Shown here: one piece after another, positions 8,793 to 17,248 of the stretch | Layout of the letters: each line of letters begins with the position of its first letter | Numbering within the stretch: position 1 is the first letter of the stretch | Origin: DASPPM01 sp035604475 | GTDB taxonomy: Bacteria; Pseudomonadota; Alphaproteobacteria; JACZXZ01 | Assembly (NCBI GenBank): GCA_035604475.1 | Contig: DATNIJ010000330.1 | Span: 1-27,425, forward strand | Direction: 5' to 3' | Length of the DNA stretch: 27,425 nucleotides | Position numbers and translations under genes: made by a program | Notes under the pieces: model-generated | The model's database searches: none | The model's input: the letters and a program-made list of their open reading frames with translations, nothing else | Told to the model about the DNA's origin: nothing

Positions 8793-11123
8793 CTAGTTCC
8801 TCAGGGGTTTGCCGGTCTCGAGCATGTGCTCGATGCGCTCTAGGGTCGCTTCGCTGCGGACAAGCGTCATGAAGGCCCGGCGCTCGAGCCTAGTGAGATC
8901 GTCCTCGCCGAGCGTCTCGGTGATGTCGGTGTCGCCGCCGGAAAGCACGGTCGCGAGCTCGCCCGACACGGTCACATCATGCGCCGTCGCCTTGCCTTGC
9001 CGGCGCAAGCCTTCGACCGCGAGCTCGAGGGCGACCTTGGCGCTGCGCCCGGGCAGGCGGATTTCCGCGGCCGGCTCGGGCGCCTTGTAGCGCTTGGCGA
9101 GCTTGAGCGCCTTGGCCTTGGCGTCGGCGAGCAGGCGGTCGCGGTTCATGGTGATGGCGTCGCTCTCGCGCAGCAGCAGCATCTCCTTGGCCTCGAAGGC
9201 GGACTTCGCCACCTGCGCGGTCCCGATCATCTCGAAGGCCTTGCCGATCGCCGGCATCGGCCCGCCCGGCCGCTTCGGATTACGAAGCCAGCGCGTCAGG
9301 ACCTCCTTGCAGCCGCCCCAACCGGGGACGAGGCCCACCCCCACCTCGACGAGCCCCATGTAGCTCTCGGCGTGCGCCTGCACAGCACTCGAATGGAGGA
9401 GAATCTCGCACCCACCGCCCAAGGCCATGCCGGAGGGGGCTGCGACCACCGGAAAAGGCGCGTACTTGAGCGCCTTGTAGGTCGCCTGGCCCTTCGCCAC
9501 CATCTCCTCGATCATCGGCCACAGCGCCACGTTGGCGGCGAAAAGCGCGAGGCCGATGTTGGCGCCGACCGAGAAGTTGTCGGCCTCGTTGTAGATGACG
9601 AGCGCCTTGTACTTCTCCTTCACCAGCTTGATCGCCTTCTGGACGAGATCGAGGATGTCGGGGTCCATCGCGTTCATCTTGCTGCGGAACTCGAGACACA
9701 CCACACCATCGCCGATGTCCCACAGGGCGGCGGAGGCATTCCGCGCGAGCGGCTCGGAGGCGCGCTTGATGTCCGCGAGCAAAAGCACGCCCGCCGGTCG
9801 GGTGAGCTCCGCGTACTCGCCGTCGGTCTTGAGATAATGGAGCTTGCCGGCGTCGGTCTTGTAGAAGGGGCGGCCGCCCGCGCGCTCGAGCAACGGCGGG
9901 ACCGTCATGCCCGCCGCTTTGAGCTTCTCGGCGAACCACCCCGTGCCGAGCTGGTCGATGAGCTCGAAGGGCCCGTATCTCCACGCGTAGCCAAGCCGCA
10001 TCGCCTGATCGACCGCGGGAATCGTATCGGCGATCTCGGGCACGAGTGCAGCGGCATAGGCGAGCGTGTGGCTCAGCACCCGCCAGGCGTATTGCCCGCC
10101 CTTGTCCGGATGCTCGACGAGTGCCTTGAGCCCGCCCTTGCGCGCGGCCCCGATACTCTCGAGTTGCGGCTTCGTCGAGGGCGCGTAGGCGCCGGTCTTG
10201 AGATCGATCGACTCCTTGACCCGCTCGCCGCCGTCCTTGCGCTGAAGGCGGTAGAAGCCGCCCTTGCCCTTGCGGCCGGTCAAGCCCTCCGCGATCATCT
10301 TGCCGACGAGCGGGATTTCCTTGAACAGGCTGCGGTACATGTCGCCCGCCGGAAGCGAGGCGAGCATGCTCGCCGCCACATGCGGCATCAAGTCGATGCC
10401 GACGAGATCCAAGAGGCCGAACACGCCCGTCTTGGGAACGCCCATGGGACGGCCCGCCACCGCGTCCGCCTCCTCGACGGAGAGCTCGAGCTCGAAGGCG
10501 CTCCCGACCGCGACCTGAAGCCACAGCGTGCCGATGCGGTTGGCGATGAAGCCGGGCGTGTCCTTGCACTCGACGACACCCTTGCCGAGCCGCTCGTCGG
10601 CGAAGCGCCGGATCGCTTCCGTGGCCGTCTTGCGCGTGCTCGGGCCCGCCACGATCTCGAGAAGGCGCATGTAGCGCGGTGGGTTGAAGAAGTGCGTGAT
10701 GAGGAAGTCCCTGGCGAAGGACTTGGGCAGTCCCTCCGTCAGCTTAGCTAACGGGATGGTCGAGGTGTTGGAGGACAAGATCGAGCCCTTCTTGCGCAGA
10801 GCCTCGAGCTTGGCATAGAGCGCGCGCTTCACCTCCGCGTTCTCGACCACCGCCTCGACGATCCAATCGACCTCCGCGAGCCTGGCGAGGTCGTCCTCGA
10901 GGTTCCCCGCCGTCACCAGCCTTGCCGCCGCCTTCGACATGAAGGGCGCCGGCTCGGCCTTGAGCATGCGCTCGACGGCAGCCTCCGCCAGCGCATTGCG
11001 GTTGTTGGCTTGGGGCGGCACGATGTCGAGCAGCAGGACGGGCACGCCCGCGTTCGCGACGTGCGCGGCAATGCCGCTTCCCATCACGCCGGCGCCGATG
11101 ACGGCGGCCCTCTCGATCCTCAT
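8793..11123 (-). CDS. Fused 3-hydroxyacyl-CoA dehydrogenase / enoyl-CoA hydratase
   Basis: A 776-residue bifunctional beta-oxidation enzyme with the dehydrogenase part first and the hydratase part last, the FadN-type order, opposite to E. coli FadB. The NAD-binding Rossmann motif GAGVMGSG starts at about residue 10. The dehydrogenase active site includes ITHFFNPPRYM. The crotonase domain after about residue 440 carries MALGGGCEILL and GLVEVGVGLVPGWGGCKE, with both active-site glutamates. It converts trans-2-enoyl-CoA to 3-hydroxyacyl-CoA and on to 3-ketoacyl-CoA. The chosen ATG (11121-11123) overlaps the thiolase stop as ATGA, so translation is probably coupled. The open frame continues to 11528, but that part lies antisense-free inside the thiolase gene in another frame and is not coding for a known domain. 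Confidence 0.92.
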   Translation of the reverse strand: MRIERAAVIGAGVMGSGIAAHVANAGVPVLLLDIVPPQANNRNALAEAAVERMLKAEPAPFMSKAAARLVTAGNLEDDLARLAEVDWIVEAVVENAEVKRALYAKLEALRKKGSILSSNTSTIPLAKLTEGLPKSFARDFLITHFFNPPRYMRLLEIVAGPSTRKTATEAIRRFADERLGKGVVECKDTPGFIANRIGTLWLQVAVGSAFELELSVEEADAVAGRPMGVPKTGVFGLLDLVGIDLMPHVAASMLASLPAGDMYRSLFKEIPLVGKMIAEGLTGRKGKGGFYRLQRKDGGERVKESIDLKTGAYAPSTKPQLESIGAARKGGLKALVEHPDKGGQYAWRVLSHTLAYAAALVPEIADTIPAVDQAMRLGYAWRYGPFELIDQLGTGWFAEKLKAAGMTVPPLLERAGGRPFYKTDAGKLHYLKTDGEYAELTRPAGVLLLADIKRASEPLARNASAALWDIGDGVVCLEFRSKMNAMDPDILDLVQKAIKLVKEKYKALVIYNEADNFSVGANIGLALFAANVALWPMIEEMVAKGQATYKALKYAPFPVVAAPSGMALGGGCEILLHSSAVQAHAESYMGLVEVGVGLVPGWGGCKEVLTRWLRNPKRPGGPMPAIGKAFEMIGTAQVAKSAFEAKEMLLLRESDAITMNRDRLLADAKAKALKLAKRYKAPEPAAEIRLPGRSAKVALELAVEGLRRQGKATAHDVTVSGELATVLSGGDTDITETLGEDDLTRLERRAFMTLVRSEATLERIEHMLETGKPLRN

Positions 11124-12259
11124 CGCACGGCCTCCAGCACGGTGGCAATGCCCTGGCCGCCGCCGATGCATTGAGTGGCGAGCGCAAAGCGCTTGCCTTC
11201 GCGCTTGAGGAGCTGGGCCGCCTTGCCGGTGATGCGCGCTCCCGTGGCCCCCAAGGGATGGCCGAGTGCTATGGCGCCGCCGTCGAGGTTGACCTTGCTC
11301 GCGTCGATGCCGAGCTCGCGCATACAGGCAATCGATTGGGAAGCGAAGGCCTCGTTGAGCTCGACGATGTCGATGTCCTTGACCTCGAGGCCGGCGCGCG
11401 CGAGCGCCTTGCGGCTCGCCTCGACCGGACCCATCCCCATGATCTCGGGCGCGCAGCCGGCGACGGCCACGCTCCTCACGCGCGCAAGCGGCTCGAGCCC
11501 CTTCCTCGCGGCATATTCCTCCGTGCACACCACCGTGGCCGCAGCCCCATCGGTCAGGGGAGAGGAGGTCCCGGCCGTGACCGTGCCGTGCTCGTCGAAG
11601 GCGGGCTTGAGTGCGGCCAAACCCTCGGCCGACGCATCGGCGCGGATGCAGCCGTCCTTTTCGACCAGCTTGCCGTCATGCTTGATGGCGACGATCTCGC
11701 CGGCAAGCTTTCCCGCGGCTTCGGCGGCGGCGGCCTTCTTCTGGCTCAGAAGCGCGAAGGCCTCCTGCTCCGCGCGCGTGATCTGGTATTTCTGGGCGAC
11801 GTTCTCGGCGGTGATGCCCATCGAGACGTACGCTTGAGGATATTCCTTAGCGAGGCGGGGATGGGGGAGCGGATTGAATCCCATCATCGGCACCCGGGTC
11901 ATCGATTCAACACCCGCGCAGATGAAGGCCTCGCCGGCACCGAGCTGGATGGCGCCGGCCGCCATGTGGATCGCCTGCATCGAGGAGCCGCAGAAACGGT
12001 TGACCGTGCTGCCCGCGACCGAGATCGGGAGGTGTGCCAGGAAGCCGATGAGGCGGGCGACATTGAGTCCCTGCTCGCCTTCGGGCATCGCACAGCCGAC
12101 GATGAGATCCTCAAGCTCGGCCGGATCGAGGCGCGTGCGCTCGATGAGACCGGCCACCGTTTGCGCCGCCAGCTCGTCCGGCCGCACGCGCCTGAGCTCG
12201 CCCTTGTTCGCGAAGTGGAAGGGAGACCGGGCATAGCCGGCGATCACCACGTTTTTCAT
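11120..12259 (-). CDS. Acetyl-CoA C-acyltransferase (3-ketoacyl-CoA thiolase)
   Basis: A 379-residue degradative thiolase. The nucleophilic cysteine is C90 in NRFCGSSMQAI. The other catalytic residues are H334 in GHPLGATGAR and C364 in CIGGGQG. It splits 3-ketoacyl-CoA with CoA into acetyl-CoA and a shortened acyl-CoA, the last step of beta-oxidation. The next gene downstream, overlapping by 4 bases, supplies the two preceding steps, so the pair is a functional FadA/FadB equivalent. The ATG at 12257-12259 has AAGGAG about 8 bases upstream. A 149-bp gap with a hairpin separates it from the upstream regulator gene, so an extra promoter or partial termination there is possible. Broad-range acyl specificity is assumed from context. 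Confidence 0.93.
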   Translation of the reverse strand: MKNVVIAGYARSPFHFANKGELRRVRPDELAAQTVAGLIERTRLDPAELEDLIVGCAMPEGEQGLNVARLIGFLAHLPISVAGSTVNRFCGSSMQAIHMAAGAIQLGAGEAFICAGVESMTRVPMMGFNPLPHPRLAKEYPQAYVSMGITAENVAQKYQITRAEQEAFALLSQKKAAAAEAAGKLAGEIVAIKHDGKLVEKDGCIRADASAEGLAALKPAFDEHGTVTAGTSSPLTDGAAATVVCTEEYAARKGLEPLARVRSVAVAGCAPEIMGMGPVEASRKALARAGLEVKDIDIVELNEAFASQSIACMRELGIDASKVNLDGGAIALGHPLGATGARITGKAAQLLKREGKRFALATQCIGGGQGIATVLEAVR

Positions 12260-12315
12260 CGGGCTGTCTCCTTGTAGTGCTCGGACTCAGGGGCGCGAGA
12301 TGGACCCCGTCCCGG

Positions 12316-12339
12316 CCCTCCCCCTTCTAAGGGGAAGGG
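12316..12339. repeat. GC-rich hairpin between the regulator and thiolase genes
   Basis: CCCCTT (12321-12326) pairs with AAGGGG (12329-12334) around a two-base turn, and the stem extends by four more pairs past one mismatch. No T run follows on either strand. It resembles half of the dispersed palindromic repeats and may weaken read-through or protect the downstream mRNA. Confidence 0.5.
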
Positions 12340-12408
12340 TCGAAGTGGAGGTGACGCTCGACCCCTCGAAAACTGGTGCTCGAAAACCTCCGCGGCAAGG
12401 CCGGCAAA

Positions 12409-12867
12409 TCACGCCGCGTCGCTCTTGACGATCTCTTCCGGGTCGATGCCCTTCTCGCGCAGGCGTGCCGCGAGGTGCCGCTCGAGCTCGCGCAGCTCTG
12501 CCAAGGCACTTGCGATGTCCTGCTGCTGGCCGACGAGCTCGGCAATGCGACGGCGCCCCCTGTCGAGGGCAACCCGCAGCTGCTGCACATGGTCGCCGTC
12601 CACCTCGCAGAGATCGAGCATCTCCTTGATCGCGGCAAGGGAGAAGCCGAGACGTTTGCCGCGCAGGATGAGCTCGAGCCGCACGCGGTCGCGGCGGCTG
12701 AAGATGCGGATTTGGCCGAGCCGGCGCGGCGCCAACAGGTGCTGGTCCTCGTAGAAGCGGATCGCGCGCTGCGTCACCTCGCACTCAGCCGCAAGCTCGC
12801 TGATCGTGTACTCCTGCTCGCCGACGCCGGCCGGCTCCTTGCCCTCGATCGCGGTCAGCTTAGCCAT
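12409..12867 (-). CDS. MerR-family regulator, LiuR-like
   Basis: A 152-residue MerR-family regulator. The winged helix-turn-helix spans about 18-88 and contains YTISELAAECEVTQRAIRFY then LLAPRR and RRDRVRLELILRGKRLGFSL, which is the class signature. A coiled-coil dimerisation helix fills about 95-140. It lacks the cysteine pattern of metal-sensing MerR proteins. Within the family it most resembles LiuR, which in proteobacteria represses branched-chain amino acid and fatty acid degradation genes. It sits inside a beta-oxidation operon and its start overlaps the end of fadD by 8 bases, so it is likely autoregulated. The two ACGTTAACGT palindromes upstream of fadD (14627-14656) are its probable operators. 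The inducing acyl-CoA is unknown. Confidence 0.85.
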   Translation of the reverse strand: MAKLTAIEGKEPAGVGEQEYTISELAAECEVTQRAIRFYEDQHLLAPRRLGQIRIFSRRDRVRLELILRGKRLGFSLAAIKEMLDLCEVDGDHVQQLRVALDRGRRRIAELVGQQQDIASALAELRELERHLAARLREKGIDPEEIVKSDAA

Positions 12868-14581
12868 GGCGCGGGCTCGACGGTTTCCCGCTTTCCGGCG
12901 CGGTCCCCCGCTCCTCGATGAGGGCCTTTTTCAGGATTTTGCCGACGGCGGACTTGGGCAGCTCATCGCGGAACTCGATGAGTTTTGGCATCTCGATGGC
13001 CGAGAGCTTGTCGGCGAGGAACGTCCGCAGGCCCTCCTCATCGAGCGACGCGCCCTTGTGCTTCACGACGAAGGCCATGACGGTGGCGCCGCGATAGGGA
13101 TCGGGCACGCCGACGACCGCTGCCTCGGCGACGGCGGGATTCTGGTAAATCGCCTCCTCGACCGTGCGCGGATAGATCTTGTAGCCGCCGGCGATGATCA
13201 CTTCCTTGAGGCGGTCGACGATGAAGAAGTAGCCGTCCGCGTCCATGTAGCCGACGTCGCCGGTGCGGAGCCAGCCGTCGATCAGCGTATGCGCGGTCTC
13301 CTCGGGCTGATGCCAGTATTCGGCCATCACCTGCGGCCCGCGCACCCAAAGCTCGCCGCGCTCGCCGGTCGGCAGCGGCCGGTGCGGCTCGTCGAGCGAC
13401 ATGATGCGCACTTCCGTCCCCGGGACCGGCAAGCCGATCGAGCCCGGCTTGTTCAGCCCGTAGATGGGATTGCAGCACACCACCGGCGAGGCCTCGCTGA
13501 GACCATAGCCCTCGACCAGCTTGCAGCCCGTGTGCGCCTCGAACTGGCGCTTGACCTCGGCCGGCAGGGTGGCCGCCCCCGAGATGCACAGCTTGATCGA
13601 AGAGAGATCGTACTTCGCGAGATCGGGCGCGTTGTTGATCGCCGTGTAGATGGTGGGAACCCCGGGAAAGAGCGTCGGCCGCTTGCGGTCGATGGTCTTG
13701 AGGACCTGCTTGAGCTCGAAGCGCGGCAACAGGATCAAGAGCCCGCCGCAATGGAGCGTGAAATTCATCACCGAGGTCATGGCGAAGACGTGAAAGAACG
13801 GCAGCACGGCCAAGGTGCGCTCCTTGCCGCGCTCGCCTTCGGGGAACCAGACCTCGATCTGGCTCAGGTTCGCCCACAGATTGCCGTGCGTGAGCGCAGC
13901 AGCTTTGGGAGTCCCAGTAGTCCCTCCCGTATATTGCAGGACCGCAATGTCCCGCTCGGGGTCGCCCGGCACCTCGCGCACGCGGCCGTCGTTCGCGACG
14001 AGCCGGTCGAACCTCACATGCCGCTCGTCTTCGGGCACTTGAGCCAGCTCGCCGCGCTTGAAGATCGAGAAGAGCAGGTTCCGCGGAAAGGGCAAGAGCT
14101 CGGCCATGCGCCCAACGACGATACGCTTGAGGCGCGATTGACTCATCGACAACGCGATCTTGTCGTAAAGCAGCTTGAGATCGAGCGTCACCATGATCTC
14201 GGTCTCGGAATCGTCGATCTGGTGCACGATCTCGCGCGGCACGTAGAGGGGATTGTAATTGACGATCGTGCCGCCCGCCTTGAGCACGGCGAAATAGCAG
14301 ATCACGTAATAGGGGCAATTGGGGAGCAGCAGCCCTACCTTGACGCCTCGGCCCACGCCAAGCGCCTGGAAGCCCGCCGCCGCCCGGTCGATGAGATGCC
14401 CGAGCTCGCGGTAGCTCGTGCGGCGGTCCAGGAAATCGAGTGCCGTAAGCTCAGCGAACTCGGCGACCGCCTCGTCGGTCAGGCGCCAGAAGGGTTCCTT
14501 AGGCACCTTCAGCGCGTGGGCGATGCCGGGCGGATAGGATTTTGCCCACGGCTCGTCTGCAACGCTCCGAGTCTCGTCCAC
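12860..14581 (-). CDS. fadD: Long-chain fatty-acid--CoA ligase (FadD-like)
   Basis: An ANL-superfamily ligase of about 573 residues that activates fatty acids with ATP and CoA. Motifs in order: the P-loop-like YTGGTTGTPKAAALTHGN, the adenylate-binding GYGLSEASPV, then WLRTGDVGYMDADGYFFI, VDRLKEVIIAGGYKIYP and the C-terminal catalytic lysine in KSAVGKILKK. FadL-like, thiolase and dehydrogenase genes around it support a fatty-acid substrate. Start choice: a GTG at 14579-14581 follows GGGGAGGGG at good distance; a TTG at 14609-14611 would add 10 residues that look unconserved. It is the first gene of the operon that continues with the MerR regulator, thiolase, fusion enzyme and acyl-CoA dehydrogenase. 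The paired palindromes 46 bases upstream of the GTG suggest direct repression by that regulator. Confidence 0.92.
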   Translation of the reverse strand: MDETRSVADEPWAKSYPPGIAHALKVPKEPFWRLTDEAVAEFAELTALDFLDRRTSYRELGHLIDRAAAGFQALGVGRGVKVGLLLPNCPYYVICYFAVLKAGGTIVNYNPLYVPREIVHQIDDSETEIMVTLDLKLLYDKIALSMSQSRLKRIVVGRMAELLPFPRNLLFSIFKRGELAQVPEDERHVRFDRLVANDGRVREVPGDPERDIAVLQYTGGTTGTPKAAALTHGNLWANLSQIEVWFPEGERGKERTLAVLPFFHVFAMTSVMNFTLHCGGLLILLPRFELKQVLKTIDRKRPTLFPGVPTIYTAINNAPDLAKYDLSSIKLCISGAATLPAEVKRQFEAHTGCKLVEGYGLSEASPVVCCNPIYGLNKPGSIGLPVPGTEVRIMSLDEPHRPLPTGERGELWVRGPQVMAEYWHQPEETAHTLIDGWLRTGDVGYMDADGYFFIVDRLKEVIIAGGYKIYPRTVEEAIYQNPAVAEAAVVGVPDPYRGATVMAFVVKHKGASLDEEGLRTFLADKLSAIEMPKLIEFRDELPKSAVGKILKKALIEERGTAPESGKPSSPRHG

Positions 14582-14626
14582 CAAGCCCCTCCCCGACTGC
14601 GCGTGGGGCAAAGAATAAGCGCCCCT

Positions 14627-14656
14627 ACGTTAACGTCAAGTCTCTAACGTTAACGT
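14627..14656. promoter_or_regulatory. Two tandem ACGTTAACGT operator palindromes (probable LiuR-type sites)
   Basis: Identical perfect 10-bp palindromes lie at 14627-14636 and 14647-14656, exactly 20 bp apart, so on the same face of the helix. On the minus strand both are preceded by TTGACGTT, extending the similarity. They lie 46 bases upstream of the fadD start and are far more regular than chance. As I recall, LiuR operators have this ACGT-centred palindromic form, which fits the MerR/LiuR-like gene two positions into the operon. Confidence 0.75.
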
Positions 14657-14715
14657 CAATCAGCCCTCGGACGACCTCCCCCTTCGGCGCCTTGTCGAGG
14701 CGGCGACGCGGCGGG

Positions 14716-16110
14716 CTAGAACACGTACTTGAGGCCGAGTGTCAAAATGTTGACGGAGGAGCTGAATGTGCCGGCGATCGTGCCCTGGTTGGCGTTGCTG
14801 AGGCTGACCGGCGAATTGCCCACGACGAAGAGGTGGCTGAAGGCGGCGTCCATGGAGAGGCCGTCCCATAGCTGCATGCCATACCCGATCGAGAGCCATA
14901 CGCGGCTGTCGTCGGGAATGTTCAGAGTCCGGTAGGCGTTGGGCACCGGGGTCGGATCGTAGGCGACGCCGAAGCGCAGCTTGGCCTTGTCGCTCGCCGC
15001 GTAGGTGGCACCGATCGACTCGCGCACCGTATCGTGCCATTTCTCGACGGTCGTCTGGGTCGGCTGCGCCGGATTTGCGAACGTCACGGTGAAGGCATTG
15101 AATCGGCTCCACTCCGTCCAGCTGACGTCGCCCAAGAGCGTCCATTTGGGCGTAAGCTGCTGGGAAAGCGACAGGCTGGCCGTCGCCGGCAGATTGAACT
15201 TGGCGAGCGCAGAGGTATTCAGGAAGTTCCCTCCGAAGGCGGGTACGGTCGCCTGGAGGGTTCGGTACGCCGTCGGCACCGTGAAGCTCGCCGTACCGCT
15301 CAACCGCATCGTGTAGCCCGAGCGATAGGCGAGGCCGATATGCGTCTCCTCGAAGGGCTGGAGGATCGCGCCCGCGTTCCAGCCGACCGTGGTGTCGCTG
15401 CCCGTGAGCTTGACTTGCCCGTCGTCGGCCTGCGGGGCCAAACCGAACAGTCCGCAAAGTCCGGCCCCTGCGGCGTTGGAGCAGATCGAGCCGAAGTCGA
15501 CCGCGTTCTTGAAGAGCCCGCTGCCATGCAGGACATCGACGCCCGCGCCGAGGGAGAGCCAACCCGTGGCCTTATACGCCAGCGAAGGATTCACATCGAT
15601 CGTCTTGAGCTGGGTGCGCTCGGCATAATAGCGGCCGATCCAGCTGTTGCTGCCGTAATCCGTCACCAGGCCGAAGGGGGCGGTGATCCCGAGCCCGGCC
15701 CACAGGCCGCTTGTCACGAAGCCGAGGGGAGCCGAGGCATAGATGTGCGGCGCAGCGACGCCCTCGCCGAAATCGCGGTTGCCCTGTCCGGTGAGTGGCA
15801 TCGGCGCAAGGCCGCTGATGGGCGTAGGCGCCGTCTTCGCCGTGCTCGGGCTGAAAGTCCCGTCTGGCATGATGACGTTGATGCCGACTTGCGCCTGATA
15901 CCCGTTGAGGTAGGTCATGCCCGCGGGATTGAAGAAGATGGTCGAGGCATCCTCGGCAACTGCGGCAGCACCCGCAAACGCGTCGCCCTCCCCGCTCGGA
16001 CTTTGATCGAAAATTTGGAAGCCGGCCGCGTGGACCCGCTCGGCCACGCCCAACAAGGTAACCACAGCCAGGACGGAAACCGCAGCCTTGGAGAAGCCCC
16101 TCTTCATCAT
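14716..16110 (-). CDS. FadL/OmpP1-family outer membrane transporter
   Basis: A 464-residue outer membrane protein of the FadL family, which moves long-chain fatty acids or other hydrophobic compounds across the outer membrane. A signal peptide (about 1-29, ending VAERVHAAG) precedes the family N-terminus AGFQIFDQSPSGEGDAFAGAAAVAEDAS, here quoted in part: GFQIFDQSPSG and DASTIFFNPAGMTYL. The rest alternates polar and aromatic residues as beta strands do, and the final residue is phenylalanine (KYVF), the usual signal for outer membrane assembly. The start is one of two adjacent ATGs (16108-16110 or 16105-16107), both just after AAGGGGGGA. A likely promoter is at 16264-16293, so it may be transcribed apart from fadD, though on the same strand. 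The exact substrate is unknown. Confidence 0.9.
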   Translation of the reverse strand: MMKRGFSKAAVSVLAVVTLLGVAERVHAAGFQIFDQSPSGEGDAFAGAAAVAEDASTIFFNPAGMTYLNGYQAQVGINVIMPDGTFSPSTAKTAPTPISGLAPMPLTGQGNRDFGEGVAAPHIYASAPLGFVTSGLWAGLGITAPFGLVTDYGSNSWIGRYYAERTQLKTIDVNPSLAYKATGWLSLGAGVDVLHGSGLFKNAVDFGSICSNAAGAGLCGLFGLAPQADDGQVKLTGSDTTVGWNAGAILQPFEETHIGLAYRSGYTMRLSGTASFTVPTAYRTLQATVPAFGGNFLNTSALAKFNLPATASLSLSQQLTPKWTLLGDVSWTEWSRFNAFTVTFANPAQPTQTTVEKWHDTVRESIGATYAASDKAKLRFGVAYDPTPVPNAYRTLNIPDDSRVWLSIGYGMQLWDGLSMDAAFSHLFVVGNSPVSLSNANQGTIAGTFSSSVNILTLGLKYVF

Positions 16111-16263
16111 TCCCCCCTTGTTGGCGGATCCGGACTTCCGACCGGCCACCCCACCGCCCCGCCCAACCGTTTCTCGCCTGCGCCCCACTTTCGCGCCGCC
16201 GAGCTCCGCCGAGAAACCGAGCCCGGCCACGACCGCCCCGCTGCCACCCGGCGTGGAAGCATT

Positions 16264-16293
16264 AGAATACAATGATTGCCGTTATATTGCCAA
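16264..16293 (-). promoter_or_regulatory. Possible sigma-70-type promoter of the FadL-like gene
   Basis: On the minus strand TTGGCA (16288-16293) and TATTCT (16264-16269) are separated by 18 bp in a locally AT-rich stretch, about 150 bp before the FadL-like start. The match is fair, not strong. Confidence 0.4.
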
Positions 16294-16340
16294 GCTTCGA
16301 ACCTGCCTGCGAAGAGCGTGCGCCGATGCACCGAGGCGCC

Positions 16341-17126
16341 TCACGAGGCCCAGCTCGGCTTGCGTTTTTCGAAGAAGGCCGCGATGCCCTCCCTGCTCTC
16401 CTCGCCTTCCCAGGCATCGGCCAGGCCCGCAATGGCGTATTCGATGCTCTCGGAAGGCCCGTGACGCGCGATGTGGTGGACGAGCGCTTTGGCGCGGGCG
16501 ACCGCCCGCGGTCCGCATTTGAGGAAATAGCCGGCCTCGCGCTCGACCGCGCCGTCGAGCTCCGCCGCATCGACGGTCCGGGAGACGAGGCCGAGTCTCT
16601 CCGCCTCGTCAGCATCGAAGAGCTTGCCATTGAAGAAGATCTCGCGGGTCCTGGCCTCGCCCAGGCGCTTCATGACGTAAGGCCCGATGTTCGCAGGGAT
16701 CAGGCCAAGGCGCACTTCGCTGAGCCCGAAGCGCGCGCCACGCGCGGCGATCGCGATGTCGCAGACCGCAATGAGGCCGACGCCTCCGCCATAGGCCTGC
16801 CCATTGATCCGTCCGACGAGCGGCTTGGAGAGGCGGTCGAGGGCCGTGAGCACTGCCGCGACCCCGCCGGAAGCGGCGATGCGCCCCGCGCGATCGAGCT
16901 TGCTCACGTCCTGCATCCAGCGCAGATCGGCGCCTGCGCAGAAGCTCTCCCCTGCCCCCGTCAATACCACGACTCGTACCCCGGGCTCGGACTCCAGCTC
17001 CCGTACCGCTTGCGGCAGCTCCTCGAGCATGCGGCCGGAAAGCGCGTTGTGCACCTCGGGCCGGTTGAGGGTGAGCCTTGCGATGCCGCCGCGGTGTCTC
17101 TCGATAGCAAGCGTCTCGTACGCCAT
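16341..17126 (-). CDS. Enoyl-CoA hydratase/isomerase family (LiuC-like)
   Basis: A 261-residue crotonase. The oxyanion-hole regions are FCAGADLRWM and AYGGGVGLIAVCD. The second catalytic glutamate is kept in SEVRLGLIPA, but the first (glutamate in GGGCE of classical hydratases) is replaced by glycine in GGGVG. This pattern, with ADLRWM and the following IGPYVMKRLG, is the one seen in bacterial methylglutaconyl-CoA hydratases (LiuC) of leucine degradation, so that is the most likely activity; a general hydratase is the alternative. No other leucine-degradation gene (liuA, B, D, E) is in the window. GAGGAG lies about 8 bases before the ATG. It is divergent from a short-chain dehydrogenase and precedes the FadL-like gene on the same strand. 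Confidence 0.85.
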   Translation of the reverse strand: MAYETLAIERHRGGIARLTLNRPEVHNALSGRMLEELPQAVRELESEPGVRVVVLTGAGESFCAGADLRWMQDVSKLDRAGRIAASGGVAAVLTALDRLSKPLVGRINGQAYGGGVGLIAVCDIAIAARGARFGLSEVRLGLIPANIGPYVMKRLGEARTREIFFNGKLFDADEAERLGLVSRTVDAAELDGAVEREAGYFLKCGPRAVARAKALVHHIARHGPSESIEYAIAGLADAWEGEESREGIAAFFEKRKPSWAS

Positions 17127-17248
17127 GGCCTCGGCTCCTCGCCTTTCTCCGTCGTCCGCGAGCGCAGTCTCTCAATGCGAAGCGGGTGCGCGATCTTGCG
17201 GCAGGGGGAGGTGGAAGTCCATCCGCTCGGCATGGTAGATAACTTGCG

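Noticed and set aside
6973..8796. 607-codon + strand frame opposite the acyl-CoA dehydrogenase
   Set aside because: Antisense shadow produced by high GC content; no recognisable motif, while the minus strand encodes a complete enzyme.
11124..11528. N-terminal extension of the beta-oxidation fusion gene
   Set aside because: The extra 135 codons overlap the thiolase gene in another frame and are arginine/glycine-rich; the Rossmann motif starts right after the ATG at 11123.
12806..14647. 613-codon + strand frame opposite fadD
   Set aside because: Antisense shadow; it spans the operator region and the MerR start and has histidine/arginine-rich low-information sequence.
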